64,000 nucleotides of DNA. It comes from Trinickia dinghuensis (lineage in GTDB: Bacteria > Pseudomonadota > Gammaproteobacteria > Burkholderiales > Burkholderiaceae). The stretch is from positions 248,001 to 312,000 of the forward strand of contig NZ_QRGA01000010.1 in NCBI RefSeq assembly GCF_003367175.1. The letters are read 5' to 3'. Each line of letters opens with the position of its first letter. Positions within the stretch are counted from its first letter, which is position 1. Position numbers and translations under genes: made by a program. Shown here one piece after another: positions 9,528 through 18,252 of the stretch. The notes beneath the pieces were generated by a model, which was not told the origin of the DNA, searched no databases, and worked only from the letters and a program-made list of their open reading frames with translations.

Positions 9528-10036
9528 TGCATCGCTCCTTGCAGCGAACGTCCGAGCAAATGCAGCGAAGCCGCACCGACGAGCAACGCCGCGTAAGGCG
9601 TGGCGCGGCGAGCCCCGATCGCGAACGTGGGCTGCCCGTTGCGCCATGGCGACCAACCCGCCGCCCCGGCACCCGAACGCACCCGGGCGGCGACGAGCAG
9701 CGCGATCGCGTGCAGCGCCGACACGATCGTCGCCGCGATCCACAGCCCCAGCAGCGCGGACACACCGCACCAGGCGCCGAGCACCGCAAACACTTTCACG
9801 TCGGCCGCGCCCATGACGCCGAGCAAAAAGAACGGCAGCAACGCCACGAAGCCGACGAGCGCGCCCACGGCCGCCTGCATCGGCGCCACGCCGAACGGCG
9901 CCGCATGCATCGCGGCGCAAGCGAGCGCAGCCGCGGCACCAAAGGCAACGAGGCCATTGGCGACGCGACGATCGCGGCAGTCGCTCCAAGCGACGAGCAC
10001 AGCCCAAACGGTAAATACGGCGCTTCCGAACGGCAT
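9524..10036 (-). CDS. tadV: TadV/CpaA, prepilin peptidase of the tad locus
   Basis: 170 residues, a polytopic A24-family aspartic prepilin peptidase that processes Flp and the TadE/TadF pseudopilins. The first catalytic Asp is in VLVAWSDCRDRRVANG and the second in the GxxD-type motif LGVMGAADVKVFAVLG. It lacks the N-methylase domain of larger PilD enzymes, as usual for TadV. The ATG at 10036 is chosen; an in-frame TTG at 10054 would add six residues, and neither has a clear ribosome-binding site. It ends in the overlap with tadE. Confidence 0.88.
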   Translation of the reverse strand: MPFGSAVFTVWAVLVAWSDCRDRRVANGLVAFGAAAALACAAMHAAPFGVAPMQAAVGALVGFVALLPFFLLGVMGAADVKVFAVLGAWCGVSALLGLWIAATIVSALHAIALLVAARVRSGAGAAGWSPWRNGQPTFAIGARRATPYAALLVGAASLHLLGRSLQGAMH

Positions 10037-10157
10037 GCGTGTTTTTTGAGCCAAAAATGACCGAATTAAGCCACGCCGATTGCAGGAACAATCAGCGCTC
10101 GAAACGCTATAAATGAAACAGGAAAGCGGATGATTTAATACTTTGTTACAAGCTGCA

Positions 10158-10319
10158 TCACATGGAATTCACCACGGCGGTGAAAACCGCTGTGATTTTC
10201 CCGGTGACGCCTGTGATCGCAGTGGCGACAGCCGCCGCCATAAGTCCGGCGATCAGTGCATATTCGATCGCGGTTACGCCGCGGTCTTCGCGTAGAAAGC
10301 GTTTGATGAGCTTGTTCAT
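10158..10319 (-). CDS. flp: Flp-family type IVb pilin
   Basis: 53-residue major pilin. The leader MNKLIKRFLREDRG is followed by VTAIEYALIAGLMAAAVATA: cleavage after Gly leaves Val at +1, Glu at +5 and Tyr at +6, the Flp signature. Length and hydrophobic profile match the family. GAGGG upstream of ATG 10319 serves as the ribosome-binding site. It is the first gene of the tad operon, 121 bases ahead of tadV. Confidence 0.95.
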   Translation of the reverse strand: MNKLIKRFLREDRGVTAIEYALIAGLMAAAVATAITGVTGKITAVFTAVVNSM

Positions 10320-10965
10320 GATGCCCTCGGAAAGTCGACGAACGACGTGCAGAAATGGCCAGGCGGCACGCAACGCAATGCAACGAAAAGCCGGAGCACG
10401 CTTCGTTGCCCGGCTCAATGTCCTGCATAAGTTGCTTGGTTGATGTGCCGTTCGCCCGCAAATACGACTCAGGCAGTACGTTTTAGTGATGACCCCGACA
10501 AAGATCGATCGATAGCGTCCTCCAGTGTCTATCGGCGTTGTTTTTTCTCTTATAGCCGACCCGAGTTGACGATGCATTTCGTACAGGATGACTCTACCCT
10601 CATCGAAGGCGCCTTGTGATCTCTTGCGACTTAGGGCTTACGATAGGTTTAGATTATATCCACTAATTTTCCGCCACTGGCGATCAATATCACGTTACGG
10701 CTGATTCGGTAACAAAAACGTTGGGTCGTTACGTTACATCGGCTTCCGGGACAATCCTCAGCGCCCCAATCGCCCACTCCTTCGCCATTGCGTTACTCGC
10801 CGAGATCGTCTCTATCGTCTCGACAAGTCCTTGCGCGATCGGCATGCGCGCCCAACTCTGCGCAACACAACTCCCAATTAGAGGACTTGCTAAGGGACCT
10901 TGGCATAGCCATTGCAAAGCTTGCGTCCGCAACTAATCCGATAAACCGAAATGCGAGGGACAGCG
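10320..10965. promoter_or_regulatory. Divergent intergenic region between flp and the collagen-like locus
   Basis: 646 bases with no convincing gene. On the minus strand a perfect TATAAT -10 lies at 10653-10658 but without a good -35; if used, flp would have a leader of about 320 bases. The sequence around 10640-10700 is clearly more A/T-rich than the surroundings, as expected for promoters. A CGTTAC-containing element occurs at about 10692-10698 and again, doubled, at 10727-10738. I see no strong sigma70 match for the plus-strand gene at 10966. Confidence 0.35.
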
Positions 10966-12534
10966 ATGAATAAGCAGATGCGCGACGGGGTACTGGGCAA
11001 GACGTGGATCGCGGTGGCGGCCGCAACGATGGTTTCACTGACTGCGTGCGGCGGGTCCGGCACGTTGAGCCAAGGGCTCGGATCCGGCGCGGGCGCCGGA
11101 ACGGGCGGCGCGATTGCATCCGGCAGTGGTAGCGGCAGTGGCACCGGAACAACCGGGGCGACCGGATCGGCTGGAGCCACCGGATCGGCTGGAGCCACCG
11201 GATCGGCTGGAGCCACCGGATCGGCTGGAGCCACCGGATCGGCTGGAGCCACCGGATCTACTGGAGCCACCGGATCTACTGGAGCTACGGGATCTACTGG
11301 AGCCACCGGATCAACTGGGACCACCGGGGGCGGCAGCACACCCGCCGTAACGGCCAATGCCATCGGGCAAACGCTCGGCGGCGGCGGCAACGTCCTCAGC
11401 ACGACGGGCTCGACCGTCTCGAGCCTAGGCACGACGATCGGCGCCCAGACGCTGCCCGGCACGAACCCGCAATCGTCGCAGGCCGCCGGCGGCGTAGTAC
11501 AGAGCGTCGGAGCGGCTGTCTCGACGCTCGGCAACGGTGTGTCTCAAGGCCTCGGCCAGCTCGGCGCGACGAGCAATCCGGTGGGCACGACCCTCGTCAG
11601 CGCCGGCCCCGCGGTCAGTCAACTCGGCAATGCCGTGACGAGCGCCGGCTCGGTCGTGACGAGCGTCGGCGCCACCGGACCGCTCTCCCCGCTCGCACCG
11701 GTGACCGGGCCGCTCGGCAGTGCGGTCGGCACGCTCGGCAACGCGATCTCGGGCGCAGGCTCGACACTCGGCGGCACGCTTGCCGGCGGCGCCGTACAGC
11801 AAGTCACGCAACCGCTCAGTTCGGCTATCACGCCGATCACGTCGGTGGTCGGGTCGACGACGCAGACAGTCGGCACGACGACCGGCGCCGGCCCGCAGCT
11901 CGCGGGGCTGCTCGGCACGGTCGCCGGCGGCCTGAATCGGGCGGGCAGCACGGTCGCCTCCACGGGCGGTAACCCCATCGCGAGTGGAATCGGCAACGTG
12001 CTGACGTCGAGCGGCGCCGCCGCGACATCGGCAGGCGGACTCGTCACCGGCGGCAGCGCGTCAAGCGGCGGCAACCCGCTCGCCCCCCTCACGGGTGCGC
12101 TGTCGGGACTCGCAAGCACGGCAGGCGGCGTCTCGAGCAGCAATCCGCTGGCGCCCGTCACAGGCCTCGCATCGACCGCCACCGGCGCGCTCAGTGCGGC
12201 GACCGGCGGCAGTACGCCCGCGAGCCCGCTGGCTCCCGTCACAGGCCTCGTATCGACCGCCACCGGCGGACTCGGCGCAACGACCCGCGGCAGCTCCCCG
12301 ACGAGCCCGCTGGCTCCCGTCACGGGCCTCGTATCCACGGTCACGAGCGCCGTCAGCGCGCCTAGCACTGGCACGTCGAGTGCCGCCAACCCGCTCGCGC
12401 CGGTCACCGGGCTGCTCACGACGGTCACGGGCGCACTCACCGGCGGCAGCGCCGGCACGACCGCCGGCTCGAATCCGCTGACAGGCCTTTCGTCGCTCGC
12501 GAACGGGCTCGCCGGTTCGCTTGCGAAGAAATAA
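10966..12534 (+). CDS. Collagen-like repeat protein, predicted lipoprotein
   Basis: 522 residues. The N-terminus ends [13 protein letters not shown], a lipobox-like signal with Cys near residue 26. Residues of about 45-120 are Gly-X-Y triplets rich in Ala, Ser and Thr (GAT, GSA, GST), i.e. collagen-like. A Gly/Thr/Ser/Val-rich middle domain contains [17 protein letters not shown]. The C-terminal third repeats PLAPVTGL about five times at intervals of roughly 30 residues. Cys is absent after the lipobox. The start at 10966 has GAGGGA five bases upstream. It is followed by a paralogue and a TpsB-type transporter, which suggests cell-surface export. Function unknown; adhesion or biofilm matrix is only a guess. 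Confidence 0.75.
   Translation: MNKQMRDGVLGKTWIAVAAATMVSLTACGGSGTLSQGLGSGAGAGTGGAIASGSGSGSGTGTTGATGSAGATGSAGATGSAGATGSAGATGSAGATGSTGATGSTGATGSTGATGSTGTTGGGSTPAVTANAIGQTLGGGGNVLSTTGSTVSSLGTTIGAQTLPGTNPQSSQAAGGVVQSVGAAVSTLGNGVSQGLGQLGATSNPVGTTLVSAGPAVSQLGNAVTSAGSVVTSVGATGPLSPLAPVTGPLGSAVGTLGNAISGAGSTLGGTLAGGAVQQVTQPLSSAITPITSVVGSTTQTVGTTTGAGPQLAGLLGTVAGGLNRAGSTVASTGGNPIASGIGNVLTSSGAAATSAGGLVTGGSASSGGNPLAPLTGALSGLASTAGGVSSSNPLAPVTGLASTATGALSAATGGSTPASPLAPVTGLVSTATGGLGATTRGSSPTSPLAPVTGLVSTVTSAVSAPSTGTSSAANPLAPVTGLLTTVTGALTGGSAGTTAGSNPLTGLSSLANGLAGSLAKK
11161..11322 (+). repeat. Nine-unit 18-bp tandem repeat encoding Gly-X-Y triplets
   Basis: Nine head-to-tail 18-bp units, in frame. The first five are identical (ACCGGATCGGCTGGAGCC); the last four vary, mainly with TCTACT or TCAACT replacing TCGGCT. 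Each unit encodes two collagen triplets. Identity among the first five suggests recent slippage, so copy number may differ between strains without shifting the frame. Confidence 0.95.
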
Positions 12535-12558
12535 AGCACTCACCACGAGGAGGACATC

Positions 12559-13860
12559 ATGTCCAAGAAGCAACATCGATCGATCATCCAAGCGGCACGC
12601 ACGAATGCAACGACGCTGCGCGCGCCGTTCACGGCCTTTGCCGTCGCCTACCTGCTGTCTGCCTGCGGCGGCAGCGAACTGACGCCGCCGGCCGCCTCCT
12701 CGGCGGCAGGCGGCACCGTGACGCCAACCCCGACGCAGCCGACTACCACGACGACGACCAACGCGACACCGGGCGCCGTGACGACGCTCGGCTCGACAGC
12801 CGGCGACCTTGGCAACACCATTTCCTCGACGTCCGTCCCCGGCGTCGGCTCGGGTATCACGCAAGGCGCCGGCGGCACCGTATCGGCCACGGGCGGCGTC
12901 CTCAACGCGGCGGCCAACGCGCTGAGCAGCGGCCTTGGCCAAACCGGATCGACGCCGAACCCCGTCGGCACGACCGCTGCGGGACTCGGCACGACGGTCG
13001 GCGCGACGAGCGGGGTGATCGCGGGCGCCGCCGCAACGGTCGACGCCGTCGGCACCGGCCCGCTCGCCCCGCTCGCGCCCGTGACGACACCGCTCGCCGG
13101 AGCACTCGATACCGTCGCCAACGGCGTCAGCGCCGGAGGCCAAGTAGCGGCAGCCCAGCTGTCGTCGCCCACGGTGCAGCAGGTCACGCAACCGCTCAGC
13201 TCGGCTATTACGCCGCTCGTCATCACGCTCGGCCAGCAAACGCAAAACGTCGGCACGACGACGGGCATCGGTCAACCCGTCTCCGGTCTGCTCGGCCAAG
13301 TCGGCGGCGCCGTGCAAAGCGCCGGGGCGCGAGTGGCCGGCACCTCGAGCAACCCGTTGGCCACGGACGCAGGCGCCCTCGTCTCGGGCGTCGGCAGCAC
13401 CGTGACGAACGCAGGCGGCCTCGTGAACCCGAACGGCCCGAACGGCGCGGCACCGATCCCCGGGCTCATCACGAGCCTCGTCGGCAGTTCCACGACGAGC
13501 GTGCAAGGCGGTACGGCATCGAGCGGATCCGCCGGAAGCGGTCCGCTCTCTTCGCTGACCGGCGCGCTGAGCGGAAGCGGCGGCAGCCCGCTTTCGCCGC
13601 TGACGAGCGCGCTTGGTACGGTCAGCGGAAGCGCCAGCCCGGTGTCCTCGCTGACTAGCGCGCTTGGCACGGCCACCGGCAGCGCGAGCCCGGTCTCCTC
13701 CCTGACGAGTGCGCTTGGCACGGCCAGTGGCGGAGCGAGCCCCCTCGCCCCGCTGACGAGCGCCCTGGGCTCGCTCGGCACCGCCGTCGGCGGAGCGGCC
13801 ACGCCGGCGAGTTCGCAGACGAGCGGCGGTGCCCTTCCGCTCATCGGCAAGCTGCCGTGA
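12559..13860 (+). CDS. Paralogue of the collagen-like locus protein, predicted lipoprotein
   Basis: 433 residues. Signal sequence ends AYLLSACGGS, a good lipobox. A Pro/Thr linker (about 50-65) leads to a domain shared with the gene just upstream: [14 protein letters not shown], then T-Q-N-V-G-T-T-T-G and L-G-Q-V-G-G-A-V. The C-terminus repeats S-P-V-S-S-L-T-S-A-L-G-T at short intervals. It has no Gly-X-Y tract, so only the middle domain and the repeat style are common. The start has GAGGAGG upstream. It lies 24 bases after the first protein, probably in one transcript with it and the transporter that follows. Confidence 0.75.
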   Translation: MSKKQHRSIIQAARTNATTLRAPFTAFAVAYLLSACGGSELTPPAASSAAGGTVTPTPTQPTTTTTTNATPGAVTTLGSTAGDLGNTISSTSVPGVGSGITQGAGGTVSATGGVLNAAANALSSGLGQTGSTPNPVGTTAAGLGTTVGATSGVIAGAAATVDAVGTGPLAPLAPVTTPLAGALDTVANGVSAGGQVAAAQLSSPTVQQVTQPLSSAITPLVITLGQQTQNVGTTTGIGQPVSGLLGQVGGAVQSAGARVAGTSSNPLATDAGALVSGVGSTVTNAGGLVNPNGPNGAAPIPGLITSLVGSSTTSVQGGTASSGSAGSGPLSSLTGALSGSGGSPLSPLTSALGTVSGSASPVSSLTSALGTATGSASPVSSLTSALGTASGGASPLAPLTSALGSLGTAVGGAATPASSQTSGGALPLIGKLP

Positions 13861-13876
13861 GTGAAGCACCGGGCTG

Positions 13877-13906
13877 CACGCGCGGGCCGAACGAGCGGCC
13901 CGCGTG
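13877..13906. repeat. GC-rich stem-loop after the second lipoprotein gene
   Basis: CGCGGGCC (13881-13888) and GGCCCGCG (13897-13904) pair as an 8-bp stem with an 8-base loop, with further pairing outside. No T-run follows, so it is either a weak terminator or an mRNA-stabilising hairpin between the lipoprotein gene and the TpsB gene. Confidence 0.5.
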
Positions 13907-14007
13907 TAGGCCCCTGTCATATTCGCGCCGGCGCGGCGCGACATAGATGAATGAAAGAAAGGCGGCAGCCATGAGCCCGCCCAAAATCGGCCAACGAGGA
14001 TAATAAG

Positions 14008-15696
14008 ATGATTAGGAATGCCAACCAATGGTTCTGGCTGGCCGTCGCAGCCGCGACGGCCAGCCCGGTATTCGCACAGACACGGCCGCCCGCGAGCGGC
14101 AATCCGCTCGAAGCGCTGCCTCGAATTCAAACGCCCAGCCGCACGCCGAGCGTCAGCGTGCAAATCCAGTCGAACACCGAGCAGTTGCAGCGGCTGCTCG
14201 GCACGCACCTGACACCGAGCAAAGTGCAGATCGACGGCGTCAAAGCCATTCCGTTCGCGCAAGTCGCACAGCACTTCACGCCGCTCGTGGGCAAGGACAT
14301 CACGATCGGCCAGCTCGTCTCGGCCGCGAACGACGTCACACGGCTTTACCAAGCGCGCGGCTATGCGCTCTCGTTCGCTTTCATTCCAGCGCAAACGTTC
14401 GCCGACGGCGTCGTTCACGTCACGGTGGTGGAAGGCTACGTATCGAGCGTCAAGATCACCGGCAACCCAGGCCGCACCGAGCGCAAGATCCGAGAAATCG
14501 CGGATCACATTCGTCGCGAACGCCCGCTCAAACGCGCCACGTTCGAGCGCTACGTCAACGCGCTCGGACTGCTGCCCGGCATTAAGATCGCGGCCACGGT
14601 GCAGCCGCCGCAGACGACGGACGGCGCGACGGCGCTCGATCTGAGCGTGGAGCGCAAGGCGTTCAACGTGGCGACGGGCATCGACTTCAATCACCCGGGC
14701 GTGCAAGGACTCGTGACGGTGACGGAGAACGGCCTCGCTTCGCTCGGCGAAGACCTGAGCGTCTCGACGCTCGTGCCCAAGGGCCGCGACAATCAAACCT
14801 ACTTCGCCGCGAACGGCGCGGTGCCGATCGGCAGCGACGGCCTCGTCGCCAAGCTCAACGCTTCGCACTATCACGGCAATCCCGTCGACAATCCGGGCCT
14901 GCCCTCCTACGTCAAGCGCACGGTCGTCAACGACAAGCTCGGTCTGGCGGCGGCCTACCCGCTCTATCTGAGCAACGCACGCAGCTTGTTGGGCACGCTT
15001 TCGGCGTATGCGTCGCACGATGAGAACAGCTATCAAAACACGCTGACGGGCGCCACGATTTCGTTGCGCTCTCAGGTGCGAGTCGTGCAGATGCAGCTCG
15101 ACTACGCCGATACGCGCCCCGGGCAAACGCGCCGCGCAAGCTTGAACGTCGCAAAGGCGTTCAACCTGCTCGGCGCATCGAAGGCCGGCGAGACGAACAT
15201 TCCCGGTGTGATCGAGACGAATCCCGCTTCGCTGACGTTCGTTCGGACAGGGGCCAGTTTCTCGCAGACGAACGACTGGCCCTTCAAGATCGGCACGGCG
15301 ATTGCAATGACCGGGCAATACAGCGCGGATTCGCTGCCCACGTCCGAGCAGATCGCCTTCGGCGCCCAACGTTTCGCGCGCGGCTACGAGCCCGGGGAAG
15401 TCTCGGGCGACTCGGGCTTCGGCGCGTCGTTCGAGATCAATCGCGCGATCGCCGTTGCTTCGCACTACTTACAAACATTCACGCCGTACGTCGCATTCGA
15501 TATGGCGCGCGTCTATCTGCATACGGGCACGACGCCGCCGGACAAACTCGCTTCGGTGGCGCTCGGCTTTCGCGTCACCGACAACAAGCATTACAGCCTC
15601 GATTTGTCGATCGCGAAGGCCGTGGGCGATGCCCCGATCGAAAGCCCGTCGCGCAGCCCGCGGCTCAATGCGACGTTCTCGTATCAGCTGTATTGA
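14008..15696 (+). CDS. TpsB-type outer-membrane transporter (ShlB/FhaC/HecB family)
   Basis: 562 residues. A signal peptide ends VFAQT. The mature N-terminus is Pro-rich, then POTRA-type domains: the first (VQIDGVKAIPFAQVAQHFTP and ARGYALSFAFIPAQTFADGV), the second around VEGYVSSVKITGNPGRTERK. From about residue 230 it is a 16-strand-type beta barrel, ending in ATFSYQLY with a terminal aromatic. The conserved barrel motif appears as FGAQRFARGYEPGEVSGDSG. Family members export a large TpsA protein with a TPS domain; no such partner is nearby. The upstream collagen-like genes are the obvious candidate cargo. The start has GAGGAT 8 bases upstream. Confidence 0.88.
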   Translation: MIRNANQWFWLAVAAATASPVFAQTRPPASGNPLEALPRIQTPSRTPSVSVQIQSNTEQLQRLLGTHLTPSKVQIDGVKAIPFAQVAQHFTPLVGKDITIGQLVSAANDVTRLYQARGYALSFAFIPAQTFADGVVHVTVVEGYVSSVKITGNPGRTERKIREIADHIRRERPLKRATFERYVNALGLLPGIKIAATVQPPQTTDGATALDLSVERKAFNVATGIDFNHPGVQGLVTVTENGLASLGEDLSVSTLVPKGRDNQTYFAANGAVPIGSDGLVAKLNASHYHGNPVDNPGLPSYVKRTVVNDKLGLAAAYPLYLSNARSLLGTLSAYASHDENSYQNTLTGATISLRSQVRVVQMQLDYADTRPGQTRRASLNVAKAFNLLGASKAGETNIPGVIETNPASLTFVRTGASFSQTNDWPFKIGTAIAMTGQYSADSLPTSEQIAFGAQRFARGYEPGEVSGDSGFGASFEINRAIAVASHYLQTFTPYVAFDMARVYLHTGTTPPDKLASVALGFRVTDNKHYSLDLSIAKAVGDAPIESPSRSPRLNATFSYQLY

Positions 15697-15905
15697 GTGC
15701 GGCATGGCCTAAGCCCGACGCTCACGCCGGCGTCTCGCCGGGCCGTTCCGCCCGCATTTGAATTAGAGGGTCCACTATCAATCGAGCCGCTCGTTTCGCG
15801 CGTATCCTGACCGGATTCTCAGAATGCGCGAAGCGAAGCGATCCAATTCGATTCGATTCGCCGCAGCGCATCGAACGACAGACGATTGATCAACAGGAGG
15901 AAGAC

Positions 15906-16412
15906 ATGACGCACTTCTCGCATTCCGCTAAGACGACCGCATGGAACGCCGTCAAACGTGCCACGGTGGCCGGTGTCCTGATGGCGGCCGCGACAACGGC
16001 ATTCGCGCAAGGCAGCAACACGCCGGTGGGCGTATGGCAGACGATCGACGACAGCACGCATCAACCGAAAGCGCTCGTCCAAATCTCGCAAGGCGATGAC
16101 GGCACGCTCTCCGGGAAGGTAATCAAAGGCCTCGATCCGAAGGACAAGCCGGGCAAGCTTTGCACGGCCTGCACCGACGAGCGCAAGGACCAGCCGATCC
16201 TCGGCATGACGATCATCAAGAGCATGAAGCCGGACGGCGACAAATGGGATGGCGGCAACATCCTCGATCCCGAGAACGGCAAGATCTATAAGTGCAACAT
16301 GCACCTCGAGAACGGCGGACAGAAACTCGTCGTGCGCGGCTACATCGGCTTCTCGCTGCTAGGCCGTTCTCAAACGTGGGTCCGTCAAGATTCGGCGCAA
16401 GCGACGAACTAA
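15906..16412 (+). CDS. DUF2147 domain exported protein
   Basis: 168 residues. A long signal peptide ends TTAFAQGS. The mature part starts P-V-G-V-W-Q-T-I-D-D and continues to a lipocalin-like DUF2147 fold with the K-L-C-T-A-C-T-D motif, then N-I-L-D-P-E-N-G-K-I-Y-K-C and L-V-V-R-G-Y-I-G-F-S-L-L-G-R-S-Q-T-W, which are family hallmarks. Three Cys residues are present. DUF2147 proteins are periplasmic with unknown ligands. AGGAGG lies 6 bases before the ATG. It stands alone, 209 bases after the TpsB gene. Confidence 0.88.
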   Translation: MTHFSHSAKTTAWNAVKRATVAGVLMAAATTAFAQGSNTPVGVWQTIDDSTHQPKALVQISQGDDGTLSGKVIKGLDPKDKPGKLCTACTDERKDQPILGMTIIKSMKPDGDKWDGGNILDPENGKIYKCNMHLENGGQKLVVRGYIGFSLLGRSQTWVRQDSAQATN

Positions 16413-16468
16413 AGAAGAGAAGAGGCGGGCCGGCGGCAAACGCCGGCCGAATGCGCCCGTGCCGCGCG

Positions 16469-16879
16469 CTACGCCGCGCGACGTAACGAAGCGAGATAGG
16501 TCAGCCTCGGCAAATCGACCGTGACGAAAGGCGGCGGAGCCGGCTTACGCGGTTTCCCCGGCTTTTTCTCGCGTATACGCGCTTTGATCGTGTCGCATAA
16601 GGCCAACCCGGCCTCGCCGTACAAACGCGTCAGCACCTGCTTGAAAATGCCCGCCTCGTACCACGTCGAAAACCGCCGGTGACACGTTTGATAGGCCGGG
16701 TAGCGCTTGGGAATCGAAGCCCATGCCGCGTTGCTGTAAATGACCCACAGCACGCCGTTGAGCACTGCGCGCGTATCGGTAACGGGACGCCCCCGCACCC
16801 GCCCACGCGGGCTGAGTTCGGGAAAGAGCGGCACGATGCGCTCCCATTGTTGGTCCGTGATGTCGCTATAGGGGGTCAT
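16469..16879 (-). CDS. Stand-alone DUF4096 (IS5-type transposase N-terminal domain) protein
   Basis: 136 residues. The sequence YSDITDQQWERIVPLFPE, then R-G-R-P-x-x-D-T-R-A-V-L-N-G-V-L-W-V, and Y-P-A-Y-Q-T-C-H-R-R-F-S-T-W, matches the helical DNA-binding N-terminal domain of IS5/IS1182-type transposases. The DDE catalytic domain is absent; instead there is a short basic Pro-rich tail. A good ribosome-binding site (AGGAGG, 5 bases before ATG) and a clean stop argue that it is expressed rather than a decayed insertion sequence. I see no terminal inverted repeats around it. A related protein lies at 42445-42843. It may be a domesticated DNA-binding protein. Confidence 0.65.
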   Translation of the reverse strand: MTPYSDITDQQWERIVPLFPELSPRGRVRGRPVTDTRAVLNGVLWVIYSNAAWASIPKRYPAYQTCHRRFSTWYEAGIFKQVLTRLYGEAGLALCDTIKARIREKKPGKPRKPAPPPFVTVDLPRLTYLASLRRAA

Positions 16880-16979
16880 CCGCGCCTCCTTCTCCAAAAA
16901 AGGAAAAAGCACGATATGCCCCGCCGCGCACGGTGCCTATCGGAATAGTCCGAAAGTGCACCAGGCGGGCATCGAAACG

Positions 16980-18077
16980 CTACGTCAACGTGGCGTCGAC
17001 GATCCTGCGCGGCGTTTCCAGGTACTCCTTCGACTGCATTTCCACGAGGCGCGACACCGTCCGGCTGAACTCGTTCGCCATCGGCCCTTCGACGTAGAGG
17101 TCTTCCGCGCGCACCGCCGCCGACATCAAGAGCTTGACCTTGTGGTCGTAGAAAACGTCGACGAGCCACGTGAAGCGGCGCGCCTCCGACGCCATGCGCG
17201 GCGACATCTGCGGCACGTCCGAAAGAATCACCGTGTGAAAACGCGTCGCCAATTCGAGATAGTCGTTTTGCGAACGCGGCCCGCCGCAAAGCGTGGCGAA
17301 ATCGAACCAGACGACGCCGTCGGCGCGGCGCAGTGCCTTCAGTTCGCGTTTTTCGATGCGCAGAAGCGGGCTTTCGTCGGGCACCGCGGCCAATTGCGCA
17401 TACGCCGAGCGCAGCGCGCGATCGGCCTCGGCCCCGAGCGGCGTGTGATAGACGTTGACCTGCGCGAGCGTGCGCTGGCGGTAATCGATGCCCGCATCGA
17501 CGTTCAACACGTCGAGCTTGGACTTGATGAGTTCGATCGCGGGCAGCAGGCGGTCGCGATGCAAGCCGTCCGGATAGAGCGTGTCGGGATCGTAGTTCGA
17601 CGTCATCACGAACTGCACGCCGTTCGTGAAAAGCCGGTCGAGCAGGCGATACAGAATCATCGCGTCCGCGATGTCGGAGACATGGAACTCGTCGAAACAG
17701 ATCAAGCGATAGCGCTTCGCCATCCGCCGCGCGAGTTCGTCGAGCGGATCCGCCTGCCCCTTCAGTTCCTCGAGCACGCGATGCACTTCGCGCATGAATT
17801 CGTGGAAGTGGATGCGTGTCTTGCGCTGCACGGGCACGATGGCGTAGAAACTGTCCATCAGGAAGCTCTTGCCGCGCCCCACGCCGCCCCACATGTAGAC
17901 GCCACGCGGCAATTGCGGATGGACGATCAGCTTGCGCAAAGCATTGGAGCGCCGCGCCTTGTAGGCGACCCACTCCTCGTAGCATTGCTGCAAACGGTCG
18001 ACCGCGGCGCGCTGTGCCGGGTCCGACGTATAACCGCGCGTCACGAGCTCCTGCTCGTAGTATTCGATGACGTTCAT
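16980..18077 (-). CDS. zapE: ZapE, AFG1-like cell-division ATPase
   Basis: 365 residues, family length. Walker A GGVGRGKS is at about 64-71, Walker B RLICFDEF at about 124-131, followed by H-V-S-D-I-A-D-A-M, a sensor region (VMTSNYDPDTLY) and an arginine finger region near H-R-D-R-L-L-P-A-I. ZapE is a cytoplasmic ATPase associated with the Z-ring in bacteria and is the counterpart of mitochondrial AFG1. It starts about 12 bases after the terminator of the odh operon, so probably has its own promoter. Confidence 0.93.
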   Translation of the reverse strand: MNVIEYYEQELVTRGYTSDPAQRAAVDRLQQCYEEWVAYKARRSNALRKLIVHPQLPRGVYMWGGVGRGKSFLMDSFYAIVPVQRKTRIHFHEFMREVHRVLEELKGQADPLDELARRMAKRYRLICFDEFHVSDIADAMILYRLLDRLFTNGVQFVMTSNYDPDTLYPDGLHRDRLLPAIELIKSKLDVLNVDAGIDYRQRTLAQVNVYHTPLGAEADRALRSAYAQLAAVPDESPLLRIEKRELKALRRADGVVWFDFATLCGGPRSQNDYLELATRFHTVILSDVPQMSPRMASEARRFTWLVDVFYDHKVKLLMSAAVRAEDLYVEGPMANEFSRTVSRLVEMQSKEYLETPRRIVDATLT

Positions 18078-18088
18078 CGTACCGATAC

Positions 18089-18128
18089 AAAAAGACGAAG
18101 GCGGGAGGGGTCTGCCCTGCCCGCCTTC
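18089..18128 (-). terminator. Intrinsic terminator of the sucA-odhB-lpdA operon
   Basis: GAAGGCGGG (18097-18105) pairs with CCCGCCTTC (18120-18128). Read on the minus strand the stem is followed by a short T-tract (complement of A at 18089-18093). It lies 124 bases after the lpdA stop and ahead of zapE. Confidence 0.7.
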
Positions 18129-18252
18129 ATCGTGGCATCTCGCTTACCGATCGCTACCGGCGCCCCCTAGCGCTCGCTGCGTTTGAATTCCCGAAGGGGG
18201 CAGGCAAGCTTGGAGCGGCCCGGTGTTGACTTGCGACCGGTGCGCGAGCGCG

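Noticed and set aside
11161-11322. Regular repeats considered as a CRISPR array
   Set aside because: Units are contiguous without spacers and encode collagen-like triplets in frame.
12061-15465. 1134-codon open frame on the minus strand over the collagen-like and TpsB genes
   Set aside because: Arg/Ala/Gly-rich with no domain; it is the opposite-strand shadow of real plus-strand genes with GC-biased third positions.
16469-16879. Annotating the DUF4096 gene as an insertion sequence
   Set aside because: No catalytic domain, no terminal inverted repeats and no target-site duplication are visible.
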